Shown here piece by piece: positions 1 through 8,789 of a stretch of 64,000 nucleotides of DNA. Source of the DNA: Saccharopolyspora endophytica (GTDB lineage: Bacteria > Actinomycetota > Actinomycetes > Mycobacteriales > Pseudonocardiaceae). Position 1 is the stretch's first letter, and every line of letters begins with the position of its first letter. Under the pieces are notes generated by a model. The model was not told the DNA's origin. It saw only the letters and a program-made list of their open reading frames with translations, and made no database searches. The stretch is from contig NZ_JAGPXE010000001.1 in NCBI RefSeq assembly GCF_018070075.1, positions 620,001-684,000 of the forward strand, written 5' to 3'. The position numbers and the translations under genes are program-made.

Positions 1-8
1 GGAGGAGG

Positions 9-740
9 TCAGTCGCCTCGGCGGATGGGGCCGAGGATCTCCTTCTCCTTCTGGTTGGTCACCAGGCGGATCATCGTCCAGGTCATGTTGCCCAGCGCGA
101 TGAGCTGGTCGTCCTGCAGCTGCGTGAGCGGCTGCACCTGGTGGTTGCGCAGGCTCCAGATGCGCTGGGCGAGCTGGGCCTGGTTGAGCGGCAGGCGCTG
201 CAGCAGGACCAGGTCCGCGGTGTTGGCCGCGGTGCCGCTGCTGACCTGCGGGTGCAGGTACGGCAGCACGTACATGGTCGTCTGCCACGGCGCGCGCGGC
301 GGGAACAGCTCCTGCGGAACGGCGCCGCCGTCGTGGATGACCAGCAGCGGGGTGTCCTCGGAGGACCGCGGCAGGTCGAACGGGGCGAGCCGGCGGATCT
401 GCACCAGCGGAACGGGCTTGCCGTCCGGGGTTTCACCGGCGGCGCGCTCCAGCATCTTCCACGCGGCGGGACGTCCGGTCGCGACGATCACCCACGCGCC
501 GGTCGCCATGGCCCGCAGCGCGAGCTGGCGGGCCAGGTAGAGACCGCCGACGGTGACCATGCGGGTCGGCATCGAGCGCAGGATCGACGCCGCCTGGGCC
601 TCGCCCTGCGGGTCGGATCCGATGATCACGCCGCCGCGGTCGCCGGACGGGCTGATGGCGTCCAGCGTCTCCGGTGTGACGAGGAACTCCGGTGCGACGC
701 CCTGGCTTCCGGGAACGTCGATCGTCCTGCTTCGGCTCAT
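9..740 (-). CDS. T7SS-locus protein of unknown function
   Basis: A 243-residue soluble-looking protein with no signal peptide or membrane segment. I do not recognise a named family. Alternating hydrophobic strands and helices (GVIIGSDPQGEA near residue 37, WVIVATGR near 83, TPLLVIHDGG near 130) suggest an alpha/beta fold, but there is no P-loop. Its ATG overlaps the TGA of eccE (ATGA, 737-740), so the two are translationally coupled, which argues for a role tied to the secretion apparatus. It closes the left arm of the T7SS locus and its stop lies 8 bases from the window edge, so further genes of this operon may lie outside. A structural or accessory T7SS role is inference. Confidence 0.7.
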   Translation of the reverse strand: MSRSRTIDVPGSQGVAPEFLVTPETLDAISPSGDRGGVIIGSDPQGEAQAASILRSMPTRMVTVGGLYLARQLALRAMATGAWVIVATGRPAAWKMLERAAGETPDGKPVPLVQIRRLAPFDLPRSSEDTPLLVIHDGGAVPQELFPPRAPWQTTMYVLPYLHPQVSSGTAANTADLVLLQRLPLNQAQLAQRIWSLRNHQVQPLTQLQDDQLIALGNMTWTMIRLVTNQKEKEILGPIRRGD

Positions 741-2050
741 GCCGCACCTCCGAGCGGCAGCGTCGCTGCGTAACCGGCCAGCTGCGAACCGCGCAGCGGC
801 GTGAGGGTCAACCCGAGTCGGTTGCTGATCGCCTTCAGCCGCGCGTCGGCGGTGTCCAGCTCGGCGGGGGTGCGGGCCGAGACCCGCACCAGACCGCGCA
901 GCCCGACCTCGTTCTCCTCACCGACCGGCGAGACCGACAGGGCGATGCTGGTGGACAGCGCCCGGATGCCGGTGAGCGCGTTGAGGCTGTCGTTCATCTG
1001 GTTCGGCCACGAGGTGATGGCGTAGCTGGAGTGGCCGACGCCACCCGCGGTGACGCCGTCCCAGCGCTCCTTGAGGCCCACGGGCCGCTGCGAACCGAGC
1101 ACGCTGTGCAGCTCGGCGGAGGAGATGCCCGCCTGCAGCAGCTCGTCGGGGTCCAGCGGGCGGGCCGGAATTCCGCGCTGCTCCAAGGAGGAACGCACGC
1201 GGGACAGGGCGCCGATCAGCGCGCGCTGGGCGCCGAGCACGCCGCCGCCGCGCTCGCCGATGGCCTTCGCGCACCGCTGCGGGTCGAGCCGCACGGCGAT
1301 CCAGGTGGTGCGGCGGGCCGCGGCGGGAAGCCGGCCCAGCACCTCCAGGTAGGAGTTCAGCGCCGGGGAGTTCGACGGCAGGGCCGCGCTTCCCGGGTAG
1401 CAGTGCCAGATGACCTGGATCGCGTCGAGCACCACCCCGCGGTCCTCGAGGCACGGCACGAGAACGCCCAGCGGCAGGTTCGGCGCGTTGTCCACGGGGT
1501 TGAGCAGCGAGGGGGTCGGCTCGACCATCAGCACCGCGGTCCACTTGCCGTTGTGCCAGGACATTCCGACCGGGTTCCGGTCGTGGTCCTGGGTGCGGGC
1601 GATCACGAGGTCTTCGACGACCAAGCGCAGCAGGGCGACCCGGTGGTTCTCGTCCGGGCCGATGATGCCGTCGCCGTCCTTGTCCTCAGCGGGTTCGGCG
1701 ATGTCGACGTTCGCCGGCTGCGAGGCGCGGGTGTGGTTGCGGCTGCGGTATTCGAGCACCAGCCCGAACCACTGCGTGAACCAGCGGCCACGACGCCGAA
1801 GCAGCGCGATGATCAAGGCCAGCAAGGCGATTCCGCCCGCGATGGACCACATGACGGGGTCTCGCGGGTTGATCAAGAAGACGCCGGCGCCGATCCCCAG
1901 GCCGACTTCGATGAGCACGATGTTGGCCGCCGGGATGCCGGCGAGCGTCACGCCGTTGATCCGCCGACGGCGCGCGCGAATCCGGGCGCGGGTCGGGTTG
2001 ACGGCCCCGGGAGCCTTCGGCTGGGCCGGATGTTGTGTGGGCACGGACAT
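737..2050 (-). CDS. eccE: Type VII secretion protein EccE
   Basis: A 437-residue membrane protein. A basic N-terminus (RARIRARRRR, residues 21-30) is followed by two membrane helices at about 42-60 and 66-84, and then a long soluble domain. That is the layout of EccE, the peripheral membrane subunit of the ESX secretion complex. It is divergent from eccB across a 164-base gap and coupled to the downstream gene by an ATGA overlap. The M. tuberculosis ESX-4 locus has no eccE, while some ESX-4 loci such as that of M. abscessus do, so this locus is of the fuller type. Family identification rests on topology and context; EccE is poorly conserved in sequence. Confidence 0.82.
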   Translation of the reverse strand: MSVPTQHPAQPKAPGAVNPTRARIRARRRRINGVTLAGIPAANIVLIEVGLGIGAGVFLINPRDPVMWSIAGGIALLALIIALLRRRGRWFTQWFGLVLEYRSRNHTRASQPANVDIAEPAEDKDGDGIIGPDENHRVALLRLVVEDLVIARTQDHDRNPVGMSWHNGKWTAVLMVEPTPSLLNPVDNAPNLPLGVLVPCLEDRGVVLDAIQVIWHCYPGSAALPSNSPALNSYLEVLGRLPAAARRTTWIAVRLDPQRCAKAIGERGGGVLGAQRALIGALSRVRSSLEQRGIPARPLDPDELLQAGISSAELHSVLGSQRPVGLKERWDGVTAGGVGHSSYAITSWPNQMNDSLNALTGIRALSTSIALSVSPVGEENEVGLRGLVRVSARTPAELDTADARLKAISNRLGLTLTPLRGSQLAGYAATLPLGGAA

Positions 2051-2214
2051 CCGTTCGGTCTCTCCCCCTCGCAGGTAGGTGCGGCGGACGCGTTCGTCGG
2101 AGTTGAGCCGCGTGCAGAGAATACTGACGGAGTCCGCCGAACCGCACCCATTCGGTATATCTCAGCGACTATCCTGCGAAACCGTACCTCGGACGGGAGA
2201 GCTGTAGGCGAAGA

Positions 2215-3786
2215 ATGGCATCAACACCCACAACGAAGTCACAGGTTCAGGCCTATCGGTTCGTGCTTCGCCGCATGGAGTCGGCGCTGGTGCGGAAAGA
2301 CGCGGTGATGCTCCACGATCCGATGGGCTCGCACAAGCGGGCCACGGTCGCGGGTGCGGTGCTGGCGGCCGTCGGCGTAGTCGGGTTCCTCGTCTGGGGC
2401 CTGTTCGGCGGCAAGGGCACGGTTCCCGAACCGGGGAACATCGTCGTCGCAAAGGAGAGCGGCAGCGTTTTCGTCGTCACGTCTGACGACAAGGCGCAGA
2501 AGCGGCTGATCCCGATGCTCAACATGGCATCGGCGAAGCTTCTGGTGATGCAGCAGGGCGGCAAGCAGGGCAGCGGTGCGGTGCCGACGACCACGGTCAA
2601 GGAAGCGGCGCTGGCGGACTTCCCGCGCGGCCCGCTGACCGGCATGGTCAACGCCCCGACCTACGTGCCGAGCGCGGACAACCCGGCGGAACCGTCGTGG
2701 GCGATCTGCGATGTCGGCCAGGTGCAGGGCAATCTGAGCTCCTCGCGCGTGGAAGCGGCCACGAAGGTCGAGACGACCGTCATCGGCGGTGACGGCAACC
2801 ACGGCATCGAGCTGGACCCGAAGCAGTCGCTGTTCGTCAAGGACCAGAGCTCGGGCGAGGAGTACCTCGTCTACCGGGCCCATCGGGAGAACCAGCCCAA
2901 CACGCACGCGGTGAAGTCGAAGATCGCTAAGAGCGAGACCGTCGTCCGCGACGTCTTCGGCCTCAACGGCGTGACCCCGCGCACGATCAGCACCAACACG
3001 CTCAACGCGATCCCGAGCGTCCCGGAGCTGTCGGTCCCGGAGATCGACGGTGAGGGCACGCCCGCCTCGTACCTGAACCGCTACAAGGTCGGTGACGTGG
3101 TCAAGCGCAGCGTTCCCGGTGAGCGGGAGCAGTTCTTCGTGCTGCTGCAGGACGGAAAGCAGGAGCTGAGCGCCGAAGGTGCGGCCGCCGTGCTGCACGC
3201 GGGCAAGGTCTCCAGCCGGGAGATCCCGAACGTCACCGGCGCCATCACCGACGCCAAGCCGACGGACAACCCGCTCAACCTCGACTACTTCCCGACGTCG
3301 GTGCCGAAGCCGGTGTCCTTCCAGCAGGCCGACACGTCCTGCCTGAGCTGGAAGAACGTCGGTGGCTCGCAGATGATCACGGTCACGCTGAACAAGGGCA
3401 CCCCGGCGGTCAAGCCGGCGGTGAAGCTGGCCCAGTTCGACGGTTCGGGCCCGCAGGTCGACTACTACTACGGCGCGGCGGGCAAGGCGGCCGTCGTGCG
3501 CGGCACGTCCAACGAGGCCGGTGCCGAGAGCGGCCCGATCTTCCTGGTCTCCGACCAGGGCGTGCAGTACGGCGTCAAGGACCTCGCCACCGCGCAGGGG
3601 CTGGGCGTCGCCAAGAGCGCCGGTGACATCAAGGCGGGTCCGTCGTGGCTGATGCGGAGCCTTCCGCGCGGCGACTTCCTCGACCCGGCCGCCGCCAGCG
3701 TCACCTACGACTCGGTCCCGGTCCTGCCGGGCGGCGTGAACCGCCCCGCCCCGAAGCCGCAGGCCGGAGGAGCCGCCGGAGGCTGA
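2215..3786 (+). CDS. eccB: Type VII secretion protein EccB
   Basis: A 523-residue single-pass membrane protein. The N-terminal cytosolic stretch carries the EccB signature (TTKSQVQAYRFVLRRMESAL, residues 6-25), with one membrane helix at about 44-64 and a large extracytoplasmic domain containing Cys pairs (C at about 165 and 379). EccB is a core subunit of the ESX membrane complex and helps form its periplasmic face. The start has a GGGAGAG ribosome site at about 2194-2200 and GGCGAAG nearer the ATG. A hairpin at 3876-3913 follows the stop. The last 30 residues are Pro/Ala/Gly-rich. Confidence 0.95.
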   Translation: MASTPTTKSQVQAYRFVLRRMESALVRKDAVMLHDPMGSHKRATVAGAVLAAVGVVGFLVWGLFGGKGTVPEPGNIVVAKESGSVFVVTSDDKAQKRLIPMLNMASAKLLVMQQGGKQGSGAVPTTTVKEAALADFPRGPLTGMVNAPTYVPSADNPAEPSWAICDVGQVQGNLSSSRVEAATKVETTVIGGDGNHGIELDPKQSLFVKDQSSGEEYLVYRAHRENQPNTHAVKSKIAKSETVVRDVFGLNGVTPRTISTNTLNAIPSVPELSVPEIDGEGTPASYLNRYKVGDVVKRSVPGEREQFFVLLQDGKQELSAEGAAAVLHAGKVSSREIPNVTGAITDAKPTDNPLNLDYFPTSVPKPVSFQQADTSCLSWKNVGGSQMITVTLNKGTPAVKPAVKLAQFDGSGPQVDYYYGAAGKAAVVRGTSNEAGAESGPIFLVSDQGVQYGVKDLATAQGLGVAKSAGDIKAGPSWLMRSLPRGDFLDPAAASVTYDSVPVLPGGVNRPAPKPQAGGAAGG

Positions 3787-3807
3787 TTCGCGCGGGTGAG
3801 GTGGGGA

Positions 3808-3821
3808 GTTTCAGCGGAAAC
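3808..3821. repeat. Degenerate copy of palindromic repeat family C
   Basis: GTTTCAGCGGAAAC lies 22 bases after the eccB stop. Arms GTTTC/GAAAC flank AGCG, close to the ATTTCAGTGGAAAT unit found at 17888-18038 and 37801-37840. It is a single degenerate copy, so kinship is tentative. Confidence 0.4.
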
Positions 3822-3875
3822 GCCTCGCCTCGCCCGGGAACCGAACCGCCGGTGTCGAACGTCCGAGGGAACGAG

Positions 3876-3913
3876 CGAACCGCCCGCAGCCACGGTGAGC
3901 TGCGGGCGGTTCG
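3876..3913 (+). terminator. Hairpin after eccB
   Basis: CGAACCGCCCGCAG (3876-3889) and its perfect complement CTGCGGGCGGTTCG (3900-3913) enclose a 10-base loop, followed by a short T-containing tail. It probably terminates or attenuates eccB transcription before the ESX-like gene. Confidence 0.65.
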
Positions 3914-3948
3914 TCTTGGTAGCGAGATCCGATCTGGGAGGTGGGCGG

Positions 3949-4260
3949 ATGTCGGGGATCAGGATCGACATCGAGTGGCTGTCGACCCACGCGCGGCAGG
4001 TGAAGGAAGCCGGTGAGGACATCACCACCGGCCGGGCGAAGCTGGCGGAGGCGGAGCTCACCGGTGCGTCGTTCGGCGAGATCGGCCGGGAGTCCGGTGC
4101 GCCCGAGGCGTACCAGCAGCTGTGCGAGCAGCTGCTGGACCGGCACTGCAAGGCCGCCGAGACGCTGACCAGCGCGGGCGACGAGCTGCGCGAGGTGGTC
4201 GACCACCACTCCGTCGGCGACGACGACAGCGCTGTTGACCTGCGCAGACAGGAGGCCTGA
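3949..4260 (+). CDS. Small ESX/EspC-like protein
   Basis: A 103-residue, mostly helical protein of the size of ESX or EspC-like T7SS substrates. The pattern FGEIGRESGAPEAYQQLCEQ (residues 42-61) followed by a second helix resembles the EspC/DUF2580 type of hairpin. There is no W-x-G and no clear Y-x-x-x-D export signal; the expected C-terminal tyrosine region reads DHHSVGDDDS. I chose the ATG at 3949 because GGGAGG lies about 8 bases upstream; the open frame extends further 5' without coding character. It precedes the cargo-like gene at 4263 by 2 bases, so the two are an operon. Confidence 0.75.
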   Translation: MSGIRIDIEWLSTHARQVKEAGEDITTGRAKLAEAELTGASFGEIGRESGAPEAYQQLCEQLLDRHCKAAETLTSAGDELREVVDHHSVGDDDSAVDLRRQEA

Positions 4261-4262
4261 CG

Positions 4263-5390
4263 ATGTCGACCGAGCACCAGCACTACCTCGCGGGCATCGC
4301 CGAGGAGCTCGACGTCCCGTACTTCTCGCCCACCGCCGTCGACGAACTCGTGGGCAGGCCGGCGGATTTCCGCGCGGCGGCCCAGGTGTGGCGCGAGGCC
4401 GCCGAGGTCGTCGAGCAGTCCACCGGTGACGTCGACGGCGAGCTGGGCGGGATCGACACGGCCTGGCAGGGCGCGGACGCGGAGGCGTTCGTCGCGCACG
4501 TCCGCGACGCCGGGCTGGCGGGCAAGGACCTCGCCGATGCGATGACGGGACTCGCCGACGCCCTGGAGCACACCGCGGAGGGCGTCGGTGCGCAGGAACG
4601 ACGCCTGAACGAGCTGGTCGCCAGGACCGCCGACGACGTCAGGGCCGCCATGACCGCCGCTGACGCCGAGCGCGCCCGCGAGCACCTGGCCGACCTCGCC
4701 GAACCCGCCCGCGAGCTCCTGGAGTCCATCGCGGACTACTACATGGCCTTCACCCGGCTCTGCGACGACATGGCCGGAGTCGCGACCCGCGAGCCCGGCC
4801 GCTGGGAGGCTCAGGCCCCGGCCGAGGTCTCCGCTGGAACCCCGGCCGCCCCGGGGGCTTCCGACGCCGCGGGAACTCCGGAATCCGCGGGGACCGCGCA
4901 GCCCGCCGCGACGACTGCGGCGTCGGCGGAGTCCGAAGAGGACCAGCCCGGTGCCGGTGCCGCTGCGGGCGGCATCGCCGCAGGCGCGGCCGTGGGCGCG
5001 GCCGGCGTGGGCATGGGCATGATGCCGATGGGCATGATGGGCGGAATGATGGGGCAGCGGGGCGGCGGCAACCAGGAGCGCCAGAACTCCTCCCGCCTCA
5101 AGTCCAACCCGGATGACCTCTTCGGCTCCCAACCCGACGCGCCCCCGGCGGTCTTCGGCGAGCCGGCGAAGTCCCAGCAGCCCCAAGCGGATCTCAAGTC
5201 CCAGGCGGCTCAGAAGCCCCAGGAGCCGCAGGCGACCCCGGGCAAGCTGGACCTGCCCTCGACCCTGCAACCGGCACCGCCGAAGCCCTCGATCGACGAG
5301 GTCCTGGCGCCCAAGGCGGAAGCCAAGCCGAAGCCGGAAGCGGGAACCGCGGGCGTCGGCGACGCTCCGCCCCCGAAACCCCGAGGCTGA
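4263..5390 (+). CDS. Large WXG-domain T7SS cargo protein with tailed C-terminus
   Basis: 375 residues. Residues 1-180 are helical with a W-x-G turn (DTAWQGADAEAF, about 62-73), as in WXG100/PPE-like proteins. Then come an Ala/Pro/Ser-rich stretch and a Gly/Met-rich segment (MGMMPMGMMGGMMGQRGG, about 252-269). This is followed by a motif shared with two other cargo proteins in this window: QER..SSRL, NPDDLF and PPAVFGE, ending near residue 300. A further Pro/Lys/Ala-rich extension of 75 residues follows, unlike the other two, which end at or near this motif. It is likely secreted or surface-exposed through the adjacent ESX apparatus (inference). Function unknown. Confidence 0.75.
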   Translation: MSTEHQHYLAGIAEELDVPYFSPTAVDELVGRPADFRAAAQVWREAAEVVEQSTGDVDGELGGIDTAWQGADAEAFVAHVRDAGLAGKDLADAMTGLADALEHTAEGVGAQERRLNELVARTADDVRAAMTAADAERAREHLADLAEPARELLESIADYYMAFTRLCDDMAGVATREPGRWEAQAPAEVSAGTPAAPGASDAAGTPESAGTAQPAATTAASAESEEDQPGAGAAAGGIAAGAAVGAAGVGMGMMPMGMMGGMMGQRGGGNQERQNSSRLKSNPDDLFGSQPDAPPAVFGEPAKSQQPQADLKSQAAQKPQEPQATPGKLDLPSTLQPAPPKPSIDEVLAPKAEAKPKPEAGTAGVGDAPPPKPRG

Positions 5391-5410
5391 TCCGATCCAG
5401 CGCTCGCGAG

Positions 5411-5490
5411 GGCAACGGGCGGTTCTGGTCCGAACTGACCAGGCAAAACGGTCATCGATCATGAACGGTTCGGACCAGAACCGCCCGCTG
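5411..5490. repeat. Interspersed palindromic repeat, family A copy 1
   Basis: A perfect 20-base inverted repeat: 5416-5435 (CGGGCGGTTCTGGTCCGAAC) and its complement at 5468-5487, with a 32-base loop that itself contains ATCGATCATG. Related copies lie at 22478-22525 and 41845-41910. It sits between two convergent genes. Confidence 0.8.
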
Positions 5491-5569
5491 CCGAGACACC
5501 TTCACCGAGATTTGGGGGTGTTGTCATGTTTGGGCGAGATGTACGTTGTTGAACGCGCGGTGTGGATGT

Positions 5570-5607
5570 GAGAAAGGGCCGTCTCCCAGGGGAGACGGCC
5601 CTTTCTC
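5570..5607. terminator. Bidirectional terminator between cargo gene and mycP
   Basis: GAGAAAGGGCCGTCTCCC (5570-5587) pairs perfectly with GGGAGACGGCCCTTTCTC (5590-5607) around a 2-base loop. The AAAGGG/CCCTTT base gives a T-rich exit in both directions, suited to the convergent arrangement here. Confidence 0.85.
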
Positions 5608-5632
5608 GGTTCTGCGAAGCGGAGGTTTCGCC

Positions 5633-7021
5633 TCAGCGGTTCTGGCGGGCTCGGGCGCGGACGCTGCGGACCGCGTTGGTGAGGAACGCCGTGAAGACGA
5701 TGCCCGCGATCCCCGCTCCCGCACCGCCGATGGCGACGATGATGGCCGGGAAGTCCTTCTGCTGCAGGGCGTCCGCCGCGAGGTGCGTCGGCTTCTTCGG
5801 CGGCGCCTGCTTGCCGTGCTCGGCCGGGACCACGTCCTGCAGCGCGGCCATCGGGTCGATCATGCCGTAGCCGACGATGTCGTTGCGCCCGTTGACGCCG
5901 CCCGGGTGCAGCGCGGTGGTCTTGATCCGCTCCATGACCTGGGCCGCCGACATCGTGGGGAACTTCTGCTTGATCAGCAGGGCCAGTCCGGACACGTACG
6001 GAGCCGCGAAGCTCGTGCCCTGGATCGGGGCCATCTTCCCCTGCTCGCCCTCGGAGATCTGGCTGACCAGACCATCACCGCCGTTGCCGGGGTCGAGCGC
6101 GATCAGGTTCTCGCCGGGAGCCGCCACGTCGACCCAGGGACCCGGGACGGTGAACTCCGACGGCGCTCCCTGCTGGTTCAGCGAGGCCACGGTGAGCACC
6201 TCGTCGTCGAACCACGCGGGCAGCACGGCCGTCGACGGACTGCCGGGGGAGTTCTTCTGGCAGTTCCCGCCGACGTTGCCCGCGGCGGCGACGATCACGA
6301 TGTCCTGGTTGTAGGCGTTCTTGACGGCGTTGTGCAACATCTGGTTGCCGTAGTCGTCGTACCTGCTGGCCTGCGCGATCGGCTGGCACGAGGACTGCGA
6401 GATGTTGATGACCTTCGCGCCCCGCGAGGCCGCGAGGTTGATCGCCTGCGCCATGGTCTCGGTGGTGCCGACCGTGGCGTTGGTCTGGTCGTCGACGAAG
6501 AGGTTGGACGTCTGCCGGATCGACAGGATCGTCGAGTCCGGAGCCACACCGACGTAACCGGTTTCACCGGTCGGGTCGGGATCGGCGGAGATGACGCCGG
6601 CCACGATCGTCCCGTGCCCGTCGCAGTCCTGCGTGCCCCGGCCGTCGGAGGTGATCGACGTGCCGCCGGGCACGACCGCGCCCAGCCGCGGGTGGTTGTT
6701 CACCCCGGTGTCGATCACGGCCACCATCTCGTTGGCCCCGGTGTATCCCAGCTCGTGCGCCCGCTCGTAGCCGAGGACCAGCTGGCTCCAGGGCTTCTCG
6801 GGGATCGTGCTGCCGGGACTGCCGTTCATGCAGCCCTGCTTCTGCGGGAAGTTCTGCGGCTTGAGCGACGTCCCGGTCTGCTGGCTGGGGTCCAGCCGCG
6901 GCGGTCCCACCTGCTGCGCGAGGGCCGGGGCCATCGGTCCGCTGAGCCCGAGGACGCCCACCGCGGCGCACAGCGCGAGTCCGCGCCGTGCGCCGCGAGA
7001 GCGGGGGTGCTTGAAGCCCAT
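5633..7021 (-). CDS. mycP: Mycosin, membrane-anchored subtilisin-like protease
   Basis: A 462-residue secreted S8 protease. A signal peptide (about 1-36, ending APALAQQ) is followed by the catalytic domain with Asp104 (AVIDTGV), His136 (DGHGTIVAG), oxyanion Asn249 (AAAGN) and Ser337 (GTSFAAPYVSG). The C-terminal membrane helix is at about 425-447 with a basic tail. Two cysteine pairs fit the disulfides known from mycosins. Mycosins are required for ESX secretion and stabilise the membrane complex. The ATG at 7021 lies 14 bases after the eccD stop; a longer in-frame extension runs into eccD and is not real. Confidence 0.95.
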   Translation of the reverse strand: MGFKHPRSRGARRGLALCAAVGVLGLSGPMAPALAQQVGPPRLDPSQQTGTSLKPQNFPQKQGCMNGSPGSTIPEKPWSQLVLGYERAHELGYTGANEMVAVIDTGVNNHPRLGAVVPGGTSITSDGRGTQDCDGHGTIVAGVISADPDPTGETGYVGVAPDSTILSIRQTSNLFVDDQTNATVGTTETMAQAINLAASRGAKVINISQSSCQPIAQASRYDDYGNQMLHNAVKNAYNQDIVIVAAAGNVGGNCQKNSPGSPSTAVLPAWFDDEVLTVASLNQQGAPSEFTVPGPWVDVAAPGENLIALDPGNGGDGLVSQISEGEQGKMAPIQGTSFAAPYVSGLALLIKQKFPTMSAAQVMERIKTTALHPGGVNGRNDIVGYGMIDPMAALQDVVPAEHGKQAPPKKPTHLAADALQQKDFPAIIVAIGGAGAGIAGIVFTAFLTNAVRSVRARARQNR

Positions 7022-7035
7022 GTGCGAGGTCCCTC

Positions 7036-8478
7036 TTAGAAGTTCAGGTTCAGGTCGCGGATGGCCATGTAGAGGTCCATCGCGGCCAGCGCCAGCGGGA
7101 GCACCAGGGCGATGAGGACGGCTTCGAGGATGTCGACCATCCGGCGCTGCACCGGCGAGAACCGGCGGTTCGGGAACACCACGCCGAAGATCACCGCGAG
7201 ACCGCCCAGGATCAGCAGCGGCGGGAACACGGCCGCCACGAACACCGGGTTGTCGGCGACCTGCACCAGCAGTCCGACGGCGATGCCGGCCGAGGCCAGC
7301 AGGCCGTTGAACAGCAGCGCCAGCGCCTGGCTGCCGTTGGCGTAGTTGCGGCCGCGCAGCAGCAGGACCGCGGCGACGACCACGGCGAACGCCGAGCCCC
7401 AGATGGGGTTGGTCGCGGCGGCGACCATGGCGCCGACGGCCGCGACGACACCGCAACCGATGATCAGACCGGTCATGTACTGGTGGGCCAGCCCGGTCTG
7501 CTTCTCGATCATCCGGTAGTCGGGGAACCCGGAGTCCTCCTTGAGGTCCTCCGCGCTGCCCGGGACGTGCGGCAGCGGCAGCTTCGACAGCTGGATGGTG
7601 ATGCGCGGCAGCAGGGAGATCCCGGCCAGCGCCACGGCACCGGCGCCGGCGGCGACGCTGGAAGCGCTGACCTGTGTGAAGATCGTCGCGACGGCGAAGG
7701 CGATGGTGCCGAAAGCACCGGCAGTGGCCGCTGCGATGAACGTCACGATGCCCGCGCCGATCACCATGATCGAGATCGAGGCGAAGATGAACGCCAGCGC
7801 GCTGCCCAGCAGCAACCGCGGTTCCAGCGTGTTTCCGGGAACCATGTTGAAGCCGGCCACGAACGCCATCGGCAGACCACCGGCACCGGCGATCACGGTT
7901 CCGGTCGTGGAGGCCGCGTAGGCGCGGGTGACCATCGAGCCGATGCCGGTCGCGAAGATCGCGATGACCATCGCGGTCACGGCCGCGGCCAGCTGGAACA
8001 CGACCGCGGTCGTGCCCTGGATGGTGGTCGGGTGCAGCATCCCGGCGGGACCTGCGAGTCCGAGAGCGGCGGCTGCGGCGATGAGACCCAGTGCGCCGGC
8101 GGCGTGACCGACCTTCGCGGAGGTCTCCTTGGTCCACGGCCGGTAGCTGCCCGGTTCGGCCTCCGCGAGCGCGTCGACCACGTCGTCGTAGAGCGGCGGC
8201 GGCGGGTCGTCCGACCGGCGGCGCAGTTGCAGGATGTCGCCGTCGACAACTCCCTGCGAGGACAGCGACTGACTCGGATCGAGGGCCGCGCTCTCACCGA
8301 GCTTGGCCAGCACCCAGCCGCCGTGCCGCGAACCGCCGTCCGGGGTCATCTCGCGGGCCATATCCAGCAGCATCGGCAGCAGGTCCGCCACCGATACGTC
8401 TGAAGGCAGCGCCAGGTCGATACGAGTTGTAGGCGCCACCACCGTCACGCGGCTGAACACCGTGGTCCCGGTCGCCAC
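7036..8478 (-). CDS. eccD: Type VII secretion integral membrane protein EccD
   Basis: 480 residues. The N-terminal ~95 residues form a YukD/ubiquitin-like domain (FSRVTVVAPTTRIDLALPSD at the start; VDGDILQLRR near residue 80). About eleven hydrophobic segments follow from residue ~125 to the C-terminus. EccD forms the membrane vestibule of the ESX complex. It is cotranscribed with mycP, 14 bases downstream, and divergent from eccC. The ATG at 8478 gives the expected N-terminus. The last few residues (AIRDLNLNF) are polar. Confidence 0.94.
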   Translation of the reverse strand: MATGTTVFSRVTVVAPTTRIDLALPSDVSVADLLPMLLDMAREMTPDGGSRHGGWVLAKLGESAALDPSQSLSSQGVVDGDILQLRRRSDDPPPPLYDDVVDALAEAEPGSYRPWTKETSAKVGHAAGALGLIAAAAALGLAGPAGMLHPTTIQGTTAVVFQLAAAVTAMVIAIFATGIGSMVTRAYAASTTGTVIAGAGGLPMAFVAGFNMVPGNTLEPRLLLGSALAFIFASISIMVIGAGIVTFIAAATAGAFGTIAFAVATIFTQVSASSVAAGAGAVALAGISLLPRITIQLSKLPLPHVPGSAEDLKEDSGFPDYRMIEKQTGLAHQYMTGLIIGCGVVAAVGAMVAAATNPIWGSAFAVVVAAVLLLRGRNYANGSQALALLFNGLLASAGIAVGLLVQVADNPVFVAAVFPPLLILGGLAVIFGVVFPNRRFSPVQRRMVDILEAVLIALVLPLALAAMDLYMAIRDLNLNF

Positions 8479-8789
8479 TTGGGCCCCCTACTCCCTGAAG
8501 TTGATTGCCTTGCATTCGTTTGTCGAGGGCTCGATCCAACCAAGGCCGGGTTTTCTTGTCGAAACCCACCCGCCCGATCGGAGAGCGCCCCTAGTATGGC
8601 CACACCGACCGTCCACGGGTGACGGGTTTGGCGGAACTCGTGTCAACTACTTGGTATCTGGTTGGTCACGCTGAGCCGCACCCCGTTATCCAGAGCTGCG
8701 CGGCAGTGAACAATGCTGGCTGCGAGTTCGACGAGCACCGGAGGTCTTCTGGTGTTTTCAGGCACGTCTGAGAAAGGTTGTTGCGTCCG
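8479..8789. other. Divergent intergenic region between eccD and eccC
   Basis: 311 bases with no coding signal. It must contain promoters for both arms. I see a -10-like TAGTAT at 8592-8597 (plus strand) and TTGACA on the minus strand at 8646-8641, but no partner element at good spacing for either, so no promoter is claimed. Confidence 0.5.

Noticed and set aside
5570-5607. Mobile-element end
   Set aside because: The perfect inverted repeat with a 2-base loop and T-rich exits between convergent genes is better explained as a bidirectional terminator.
5633-8137. 834-codon frame including mycP
   Set aside because: The N-terminal 370 codons overlap eccD out of frame and lack protein character; mycP starts at 7021 with a signal peptide.
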